Shown here one piece after another: positions 48,601-55,395 of a stretch of DNA of 64,000 bases. The translations under genes and the position numbers were made by a program. The notes under the pieces were generated by a model that was not told the DNA's origin, searched no databases, and saw only the letters and a list, made by a program, of their open reading frames with translations. Source of the DNA: Pagrus major (taxonomy: Eukaryota; Chordata; Actinopteri; Spariformes; Sparidae); assembly GCF_040436345.1 (NCBI RefSeq), contig NC_133230.1:25657197-25721196 (forward strand), written 5' to 3'. Positions within the stretch are counted from its first letter, which is position 1. Every line of letters begins with the position of its first letter.

Positions 48601-51600
48601 ATTTAAAACTCACATGCTATTTGTGGTTTGATCTGGGTTTAACCAAGCCACCATGGCCCTGATATTTGTTATAAGATGCTTGTTTGAAATACTATTCTGT
48701 TTGTATTGTAGCTGCTAATCATGGAGGACCAAACCAGACTTCTTAAGAAGTTAATTGATATTTTTGTATGTGACTTTATGTCTGCAGGTTGAACTCAACA
48801 GTTGAGTGTATTCCCTACCACCTGCAGCTCTCGCCAGAGAACGCCTTGCAACTCATTCAACAGTATCCTGCTGCAATGTCCTCAACCTGACACTGGCTAA
48901 ATCTCTGTCATTAATCTATGTTACAGCTGCCAATTATCATGTTGCTCCATGCTTTCCTGCTTATATATTCAGTTATGAAATGTGTAAATGTGACTAAGCA
49001 GTGATATAAACTCTGTCTGTGATGACACCTTGACTTCGCTGACCTCATATATGACATTGTGGCTGATTGTTCAGACAATGTCCCCACTCGCTACCTGGTG
49101 AATGACGCCTGTGTGCTCAGTGACAAGCCTCTGGTGTCAGCGAGTGCTCTGAGAATGGAGGGGCAGGTGAGTTAGAAATCTTGCATTACTGTAGCAACAT
49201 ACCTCTAGCTCCTCTCGATTTGTAATGCTACTTTATCTTGCTCTGTGTTAGAGATGCACCGATCCACCTTTCAGTACCAATCCAATTCTGATATATAAAT
49301 ATCTGATATCCTATACCGATACAAGTTGCTGTCTTGCTTTTCTGTGTTTGAACACTAAAATATCTCCAAACTAAGGACATATCATTGAGTTAGCCAACTT
49401 TACTGACTTTCTAACTCATGGAATTCTGGGAGACGGATAAATATGAGGACTATTGGATATCTTTGTAGATCAGTTTAATTACAAATTAATTAAAAAAATT
49501 GCATTAGTACATATTTATAATTCGTAAAAACACCACACTATGGAATCAGGATCTGTATGTGGATTGGTGACGTTTGTCCGATATCCAATGAGTGAATTAA
49601 GTCAGTATCTGTATCAATACTTATACTGGATTGGATCGATCCCAACTCTACTGTGTCTCTGTGTGTAGCTGACAGTATATAACTACCGTGGAGGCCCCTG
49701 CTACAGATGTCTGTACCCAGTACCCCCACCCCAAGAGACCGTGACCAACTGTTCTGATGGAGGGGTGTTAGGAGTGGGTGAGTCCCCTTATTTGCCTAGA
49801 AACCATTAACTTTGTGAAGAGAACAGTCTGTATAAATGACAGTTGTTGGTAAAAATATTTCACTTCTCTTTCAGTTCCAGGGATAATGGGCTGCTTCCAA
49901 GCTTTGGAAGTCCTCAAGATCGCTTCTGGACAAGGCTGTATCCTTTTCCCTCCCAAATTACATACAGTACCTTCTTTGGCCATTTTGTTGCTTTACATCA
50001 GGATTTTCTGCGAGTCAGCTGCGTGAATCAACAAAGAACTGCTGAAAGGGTTTTCATTGTAGCAAAGTTGGTAATAAAACAAAAACGGGCAGAAATGTTT
50101 TTTCTGTACTCTGCTGACTCCACATTAGCCATTTCTATGAGAGCTCTTATGACTCTGTTGTGGTTACAGTGTTCCCATGTTAATATTGAGACAAAGAGAA
50201 TAAACTTGTCTTATCCTGTCTTCTGTCACGGCAACACCTGGCTTCTTTTACGTCAGCCAGTGAAGTGTTGCACAGTTTTCCGGCTGAAATGGCTGCATGT
50301 TGCAATGGAGTTCACACACAGATAGGAGAACATGACAACCAATTCTCTGACTCAAGCAATGTGGTGATGCTTTACGCAAAGTGGCCTTTTCCTTGACCGG
50401 GCGTGGCAGCTTCCTGCGGCCAGCAGCTGGTGATGTTTGATGCCCAGGATGCCAGATTCAGGTCCATCAAGTTGAGGCCCAAGCAGGCCGGCTGTGCAGT
50501 GTGTGGCGAAAACCCGAGTGTAACCCAGCTGGGGGACTACGAGGCTTTCTGTGGGGCTGCTGCCACAGATAAGGTTGGTCATAAGAGACACATTTTGACA
50601 GGAATTGTACTTCTTTAAGTGATAAGAAGTGCTTCATACATCGCTTTGCCATTCAATACAACACAGTTATTCTGTAATCACAGGAGAAATCTCTCATTGC
50701 CTGATTTCCCGTGTGTTTCAGTGCCGCAAACTCAACCTCCTTTCCCGAGATCAGAGGATCACAGTACAGGTAGGGAACATATACCACAGAACAGCTGGCC
50801 ATTGCGTGACTCCCTGCATTTAGCGCTGTTTATTGTATGATTACTCACAATTTTCCCCGTTTTCATTTGCATTCATAAACTGATTACATCTCAATGCTGA
50901 CCCAGCCCCAAATGGGAAATGACTTAAAATTGTGCCTGCAGATTTTCTATGGGAAAGAATAATATGTTCTATTTGGCACCGAGAGCAGTGGCAGTGGATT
51001 GTATCTGTTTATGTTTCTGCAGCATTGGCGCTTTCAAACCCGCTGAGTCATTAAGCGCAGAGATGGGGATCATGATTGATTGGGCTGTAATCGAGATCGT
51101 GCACAGGGCCCCAGTTAGAAAACGGCTTTGTTTCCTGTGATTTAAGGAAAAACAGTTAAAATTTTCATTACTCCACGAAAACCAAATCCAAGCAATATTT
51201 TAACATTTGCTGTGTAATTTTGGTCTCCCTGTTTATCTGCAGATATACATTTTTGTCTTTTTTTCCAAAAGATAAAGCCACACCTCTCTGATTATAAAGT
51301 AATCAATATTTGTGCATCAATGCGTGTTTTATGTAATTCCAGGATTATAAATCGATCATCGACAATGCAGAGCCCCATCTCTTGTTGGACGTGCGCCCTC
51401 TTGTGGAGGTGGATATATGCCGCTTACCTTTCTCTCTCAGTATCCTTTTGGAGATGGAGGCACATCATCAGTCTCACTTTGTCAAGATTCTGAATTGTCT
51501 GTTCATGTTCATCCTGCTTCTCATTTCCTTGTGATTATTCTCCTGATATCGTTGCCAGACATTCCCCTCTCAAGTTTAGAGGAGAGGAAGAGCGAACAGA

Positions 51601-52773
51601 TCCGATTACTTCAGGAGAGAGTCAGCCAATTGAAACAGCAGATGGCAGGTGACTGCCGGCCTCCAGGTAACATGACAAAACACCATGTAGGGTCTGAACA
51701 CGTTTGAAATGAACAGGCACGTAGAGCCACTCGTGCATATTCACAGTCCACTGTGTAGTCTCATACTGCCGGGCTGGACGCTTGGGTTGGACAGCTAGTA
51801 GCAGGTTGTAATGGGGTTGCTAGGTGAGCCCTTTTCCAAAACAAGTACGGTCAACCTGAGCAGCTGGTCTGCTTTAGAGAAATTAATATTCAAGATGTTA
51901 TTTTGGTGATGTTGTGGATATTCACTGTGTTGAGCTTTCTTTATCAATGAGCTAAATTTAGCCTTGTAGACTTTTGAGCATCTTGGTTGTTTAATATGGG
52001 GTCTTATTCCTGCATAGTCAATAATCTAAAACAACTGTTTTCATTTGTGTGCAGATTTTTGTCCTTTACAGTGTTTCTCTTTGTTCTTTGATCATAGAAA
52101 GTAGTTAAAGTTGAGTATATTGAATATAATTAAAGGTGCAGTATAGTAAGTTAGTTTTGAGGAAGACATTTTAATGAGAAGCGAACAAATCTTCACTGAT
52201 TTTCATATACTGAATAAACAAACTGTCCTCAGAGGACAGCACAATTTCACATAATATTGTAAGTATTACCTTTCTGTGTGAGACCAAATCAAATCACATA
52301 TACAGTCATACACACAGTACAACATATTGTAAAATTCTTAGGTGCGTGGTTCCAGAACAGGTCTAACAAAGTGATGAATAAAATAAACATGAATCAGACT
52401 ATTAGAATCTAGCAAACTGATCAAATTAATAAAATAAGAATATATAACATAAAGAAAACATTTTCTTTGTTAATCCTGCATTTCAAAGAAATGAACCAGT
52501 TAAACATTATAACTAGTAGTGATTTGCATCTGTACTGATTTTTTTTTTTAAGTCTTTAAGATCCACTGGTGTTACCAAACTTACCTCTGTGTTTTCTCTC
52601 TGCTGCTTCCTTCAGTGTACGTGATCTGTAAGATGGGTAATGACTCACAGAAGGCGGTGCAGGTGATTGAGAAGATGAGTGGATCAGAAGTGGACAGCAT
52701 CACACTGAAAGACATCTGTGGAGGTCTCATGGCCTGGGCAGAGAAAATAGACCCCATGTTTCCACAGTATTGA
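45594..52773 (+). CDS. mocs3: MOCS3, adenylyltransferase and sulfurtransferase (complete, 13 exons)
   Basis: The exons are 45594-45686, 46745-46877, 46978-47070, 47852-47972, 48788-48862, 49049-49166, 49669-49777, 49875-49937, 50410-50573, 50722-50769, 51343-51439, 51559-51666 and 52616-52773: 1380 nt, 459 aa plus TGA (human about 460). An N-terminal E1/MoeB-like domain has the ATP motif GCGGLGCP (89-96), adenylation cysteine C239 in TNCSDGG, and zinc cysteines C222, C225, C297 and C300. The C-terminal rhodanese domain has persulfide C412 in CKMGNDS. These numbers equal those I recall for human. From family knowledge it adenylates and sulfurates the C-termini of MOCS2A and URM1, serving molybdopterin synthesis and tRNA 2-thiolation in the cytosol. 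Three introns look U12-type. The start has context GTCATGG. Confidence 0.96.
45898..46530. mobile_element. MITE with about 51-nt inverted arms (MOCS3 intron 1)
   Basis: Arms 45943-45993 and 46447-46497 both start GCCAATGGAAAG when read inward and match over about 51 nt with few differences. A second inverted pair inside (46025-46045 and 46393-46415, ACTGAAGTAGATGGGGACTT) extends the palindrome. The outer CTCATTAT also pairs. No coding capacity. Confidence 0.82.
46745..46877 (+). CDS. mocs3: MOCS3 exon 2
   Basis: Encodes [19 protein letters not shown], then [20 protein letters not shown]. The last is the MoeB/ThiF family entry motif. It ends phase 1 at CAAG|GTACGG. Confidence 0.95.
46978..47070 (+). 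CDS. mocs3: MOCS3 exon 3 (ATP-binding loop)
   Basis: Encodes [20 protein letters not shown], then [18 protein letters not shown] is the nucleotide-binding glycine loop. Acceptor TCCACAG, donor ATTG|GTAGGT. Confidence 0.96.
47071..47851 (+). other. MOCS3 intron 3
   Basis: Ordinary GT-AG intron of 781 bp with a polypyrimidine acceptor. No repeat recognised. Confidence 0.6.
47852..47972 (+). CDS. mocs3: MOCS3 exon 4
   Basis: Encodes [20 protein letters not shown], then [18 protein letters not shown], the E1-family D-E-V-x-x-S-N-L-x-R-Q motif that contacts ATP. Donor AAAAG|GTACTG, phase 2. Confidence 0.96.
47973..48787 (+). other. MOCS3 intron 4
   Basis: Ordinary GT-AG intron of 815 bp; nothing recognised. 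Confidence 0.6.
48788..48862 (+). CDS. mocs3: MOCS3 exon 5
   Basis: Encodes [19 protein letters not shown] and LQLIQ, ending with CA of a Gln codon. The downstream donor is GTATCCTG, a U12-type sequence. Confidence 0.92.
48863..49048 (+). other. MOCS3 intron 5, U12-type, apparent GT-AT ends
   Basis: Donor GTATCCTGCT, branch-like CACCTTGACTTCG with the A at 49033, and an end at CTCAT 15 nt later, forced by reading frame and homology. No AG lies between the branch site and the conserved YDIVADC codons. Confidence 0.75.
49049..49166 (+). CDS. mocs3: MOCS3 exon 6
   Basis: Encodes [20 protein letters not shown], then [20 protein letters not shown]. The start is set by reading frame and by human homology (RRYDVVADCSDN); no AG acceptor exists at the required place, and the intron appears to end in AT at 49047-49048. 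Donor CAG|GTGAGT. Confidence 0.9.
49249..49650. mobile_element. MITE-like repeat (AGAGATGCACCGATC family) in MOCS3 intron 6
   Basis: It starts TAGAGATGCACCGATCCA and ends TGGATCGATCCCAACTCTA, an inverted pair. CTGTGT flanks both ends directly and may be a target-site duplication. The family is widespread in fish. Confidence 0.72.
49669..49777 (+). CDS. mocs3: MOCS3 exon 7 (catalytic Cys, zinc Cys pair)
   Basis: Encodes [17 protein letters not shown], then [14 protein letters not shown]. It holds C222 and C225 (zinc) and C239 (the catalytic cysteine of the E1-like domain). Acceptor GTGTAG, donor G|GTGAGT. Confidence 0.96.
49875..49937 (+). CDS. mocs3: MOCS3 exon 8
   Basis: Encodes [21 protein letters not shown] plus one base. 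It is followed by a perfect U12 donor GTATCCTTTT. The 63-nt exon was placed by homology to human [17 protein letters not shown]. Confidence 0.95.
49938..50409 (+). other. MOCS3 intron 8, U12-type GT-AG
   Basis: Donor GTATCCTTTT and branch site TTTTCCTTGACC (A at 50396), 13 nt before the terminal AG at 50408-50409. Both elements match the minor-spliceosome consensus. Confidence 0.9.
50410..50573 (+). CDS. mocs3: MOCS3 exon 9 (second zinc Cys pair)
   Basis: Encodes [20 protein letters not shown], then [20 protein letters not shown] and CGAAATDK. C297 and C300 complete the zinc site. Acceptor GGCAG 13 nt after a U12 branch A; donor AAG|GTTGGT. Confidence 0.95.
50722..50769 (+). CDS. mocs3: MOCS3 exon 10
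   Basis: Encodes [16 protein letters not shown], the linker to the rhodanese domain. 16 codons, phase 0 at both ends, acceptor TTTCAG, donor CAG|GTAGGG. Confidence 0.93.
50770..51342 (+). other. MOCS3 intron 10
   Basis: Ordinary GT-AG intron of 573 bp. Nothing recognised. Confidence 0.6.
51343..51439 (+). CDS. mocs3: MOCS3 exon 11 (rhodanese part 1)
   Basis: Encodes [19 protein letters not shown], then [20 protein letters not shown] is the rhodanese entry motif. The downstream donor is U12-type GTATCCTTTT. Confidence 0.94.
51440..51558 (+). other. MOCS3 intron 11, probable U12-type GT-AG
   Basis: Donor GTATCCTTTT is a full U12 match. The best branch-like sequence at the usual distance, CTCCTGATATCG, is degenerate. 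The terminal AG is at 51557-51558. Confidence 0.7.
51559..51666 (+). CDS. mocs3: MOCS3 exon 12 (rhodanese part 2)
   Basis: Encodes [19 protein letters not shown], then [17 protein letters not shown] and one base. Acceptor TTGCCAG, donor CCAG|GTAACA. Confidence 0.92.
51667..52615 (+). other. MOCS3 intron 12
   Basis: 949 bp. A possible MITE fragment starts TTAAAGGTGCAGTATAGTAA near 52132, resembling the end of the element at 42811-43013. Confidence 0.5.
52616..52773 (+). CDS. mocs3: MOCS3 exon 13 (persulfide Cys, stop)
   Basis: Encodes [20 protein letters not shown], then [20 protein letters not shown] and TGA. C412 in the CKMGNDS loop is the rhodanese active cysteine. The ending FPQY is identical to human. 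Confidence 0.97.
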
Positions 52774-52795
52774 TGCATTTAAATATTTTCCTGTT

Positions 52796-52801
52796 AATAA
52801 A
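52796..52801 (+). promoter_or_regulatory. MOCS3 poly(A) signal AATAAA
   Basis: AATAAA lies 23 nt after the MOCS3 stop codon, followed by a T/GT-rich stretch. This implies a very short 3'UTR. Confidence 0.75.
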
Positions 52802-53796
52802 CTACATTCTGTTTGTCTTCCTTGTTTTTTTGTCTTGTTTGTGTGTGCATTGAACATCATGCTTTCAGGTAAATTGTCTTTAATGTCATTACTGGATTGC
52901 AAAATCTCACAAGTGAAACAATGGAGCAGTTCCCAAAATGTGTTGTGTAATCTGCTGTGTATCAGTTCATCAAAAACACGAGCTGGCAGTTAGATAACAC
53001 GTAAGCATCCTTGCAAAATCAAGTCCCTCTTCCTGTTTTTTTATGGCAATCCTTAGAAGTCCAGTTAATAGAACTGATAACTTCCCCATATCTTAGAAAT
53101 GAACACTTTCCATGTCAGGGTCATTAAGCACACACGCAACCATATTTCTCTCCTGTAAACCTCTGTTAAACTGTCAACAGTAAAGACAAAAAAGGCTATG
53201 ATCACTAATCTCTACTTTTTATTTATTTATTCATCAAAGCAAAGTGAAATGAATCCATTCCTCATTGTGATGGGGACACATATGGACCCCTTCAGGGCAC
53301 CCTGTGGACTCCTGGACCCCACTTTGGAAACCAGTGTATTACAGAGCGATCCGGCTCGTGTTGAATAAAGTTTTTCCTTGGCATGACCAAGTTGAAATAA
53401 CGGAAAAGAAAAGCACATGCGCATTGGCTCGAGGTCCAACGGAGGCGCCATTGCTTCACAGGGACTGTAGTTCAAGTTTTCCTCTCCGCGCATGGAAAGT
53501 CAGTTATGCGGAGATAATAAAAAGACTCCAAGCCCCAGCGACGGTCGCTGCTCTCTTTTTTTCTCCTCGTCTAGCGGGGGGAGTAGTCACAGCTGGAAGG
53601 ATAATAAGATGCGCATGAATTTACAATCTGGAATAAAAGATAAGAGAAAATAAATGGACGGCTCGGTCAGTCTCAGCGCGCCTGTGTGTAGAAGTTGTGT
53701 CGGTGTTTGTCACATTTAGGCTGCGACGCTGCGCCTTGCTGTGCGACTTGAGGAAAGTGCAGAGTTATAAAGTTCAGGCTCCGCTTCCCTCAGTTG
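52802..53796 (+). promoter_or_regulatory. Intergenic region and PRKD3 promoter side
   Basis: The stretch 53390-53760 is richer in GC and CpG than its surroundings. It includes ATGCGCATTGGCTCG (an NRF1-like TGCGCAT next to an inverted CCAAT) and a second GATGCGCATG near 53609. This fits a TATA-less promoter for PRKD3. The transcription start is not visible. Confidence 0.5.
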
Positions 53797-53863
53797 ATGG
53801 AGTCACAAAGTTTCTTCAGTCCACTCACAATGGAAAGAAAAGCGCCCTTCGCTGACTGTGAAG
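53797..53863 (+). other. prkd3: Candidate PRKD3 leader exon (contains in-frame ATGs)
   Basis: GC-richer sequence ending at GAAG|GTAAAG. An ATG at 53797 and a second at 53830 with strong context (ACAATGG) read openly to the donor. Spliced to 55073 the frame continues without a stop into PRKD3. It could be purely 5'UTR; human PRKD3 starts at the equivalent of 55102. Confidence 0.45.
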
Positions 53864-54720
53864 GTAAAGTATTATTTCGCAAACATTTGAGGCGACGTTT
53901 GGTTTTGAACGGGCTTTACGTGGAAGTGTCGCTCGACTGCAACAAAGTGCCCTCTGAATGTGTAAATTCAGCTCTTGTATAACTTGTTTTGCTGGCATTC
54001 TCGACTCGGGTTGTGATCTGCCAGCAAGCCAATCGAAAGTGGGAGGGGTGCAGATGTTCAGAAGCCTTGGTTCCAGATGTTTGCGGAGGTTCGATTCTTG
54101 TAAACACACAAATGATACGCTGTATCGACTTTTACGTGTGATTTGGGCTAATGTTGCGCACCAGAAATAAAAAGGCCTTATGAGGCAAGTTTGTTAAGTT
54201 TAGCGAAAGTCGAAGAACGTCGATAGTAAAGTTAAAAGCAGGGACGTTATAGAGTAAAACTAATGGTATCGTACACAAAAATGTGAGTTGTTGCTCCCTT
54301 CACGGGCCATTAACGAAAGGGCAGTGTGAGCTAACTTAAAGCTAACCCTAGGAAGCACTTACAAACCATAACAGTGCGAGGTAACATCAGCACAACAGAA
54401 GGTATAACTCAGGTTCATATGTGAGATGGAAACGTTAGGTGAATGCTGCTGAAGATTTTCAGGTTTATTTTCAAATAAATGATGATACCTGAGTGACTCT
54501 TTGATATTTGTGGATGCTGTAGTTCATTAACTGAGAAGGCAGATTGGTGTTTCTAAATGAATTGAGCTAAAGTGTTCACAAAGGGAAGAAAAGTAGCTGT
54601 TTCTTTCATGCTGCTCTGCCCTACAACACAGCAGAATGAGCGCCTCACGAGGTGCACCGGTCACGTACTTTCTCTGTTGTACTCATAAAAGGTTTACATT
54701 TTTCATTATAACTAATACTA

Positions 54721-54750
54721 TGTGTGTTTGTCTGTGTGTGTGTGTGTGTT
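54721..54750. repeat. (TG)n run
   Basis: A short TG-rich run directly upstream of the candidate 33-nt cassette; it could act as its polypyrimidine-like tract. Confidence 0.85.
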
Positions 54751-54761
54751 TGCGGTGACAG

Positions 54762-54794
54762 GCTTCCTGTGGTCAGAGTGGATTACTGACCTCG
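54762..54794 (+). other. Candidate 33-nt cassette exon
   Basis: Lies between a TG-rich tract ending GTGACAG and the donor CTCG|GTAAGG. In the frame of the leader ATGs it reads FLWSEWITDL without a stop, and its length keeps phase. Splice sites are good but usage is unproven. Confidence 0.35.
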
Positions 54795-55101
54795 GTAAGG
54801 AGAGCGAGCATCACTCCAGGATATGAAGTTTGCTGCAGTGACTTTACTGCAGAAGTCTGCGGATTGTTCAAAGACTTTTTCTGCATCACCTGCCCATCTA
54901 GTGAATGAGTTGTGTGAGCTCAGGTGGGCGGATTGGCTATTACCCTCTTAATTTATATAAAAAAACAATGTCACTTTGATAAAAACACACAGTGCTGACT
55001 CACCACGACTGATGAGGACCAAAGATTCCCCCTACCAAGAGCCTGCCCTCCTTTAAAACCTCCACTCTTTAGCATTTCACGTTGCCATTGGAAGAAACCC
55101 A

Positions 55102-55395
55102 ATGTCTGCCTCCTCTCCACCATCCTTACCTCGAGCCTTCCTCCACTCTCTCCATCCGCACCACCCGTCCTCGACGTCCACCCCGTCCCCATCGCCGAGC
55201 CCGCCCGGACCGCTTTACACGCGGCTGTCCAACGGCAGCCACAGCGTCCCCAGCCCAACCAATTCCCGCGGCTCCTTCCATGGGGTGTCCTTCCTGCTGC
55301 AGATAGGACTGACCAGAGAGACGGTGAACCTGGAGGCCAGTGACCTGTCGCTGTCCTCTGTAAAGGACCTGGTGTGCTCCATAGTGGACCAGAAG
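55102..55395 (+). CDS. prkd3: PRKD3, first main coding exon (partial gene, continues past the window)
   Basis: Encodes 98 residues: a Ser/Pro-rich start (MSASSPPSLPRAF), then YTRLSNGSHSVPSPTNSRGS, FHGVSFLLQIGLTRETVNLE and LSLSSVKDLVCSIVDQK, ending phase 0 at AAG|GTAAGG. The second half closely matches human PRKD3 (NSRGSVHTVSFLLQIGLTRE). This is the N-terminal ubiquitin-like region before the C1 domains. From family knowledge, protein kinase D3 is a diacylglycerol- and PKC-activated serine/threonine kinase. The likely acceptor is CTCTTTAG|CATTTC at 55072. The ATG context here is weak (CCAATGT). No later exon (for example FPECGFFGMYDK) was found before 64000. PRKD1 and PRKD2 are less likely from this N-terminus. 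Confidence 0.93.

Noticed and set aside
49843-50325. 160-codon plus-strand open frame, the longest in the window
   Set aside because: It overlaps MOCS3 exon 8 in another frame and runs through U12 intron 8; the conserved residues are in the MOCS3 frame.
54060-54105. GGTTCGATTC, resembling a tRNA B box
   Set aside because: No A box at the right distance and no cloverleaf pairing could be drawn.
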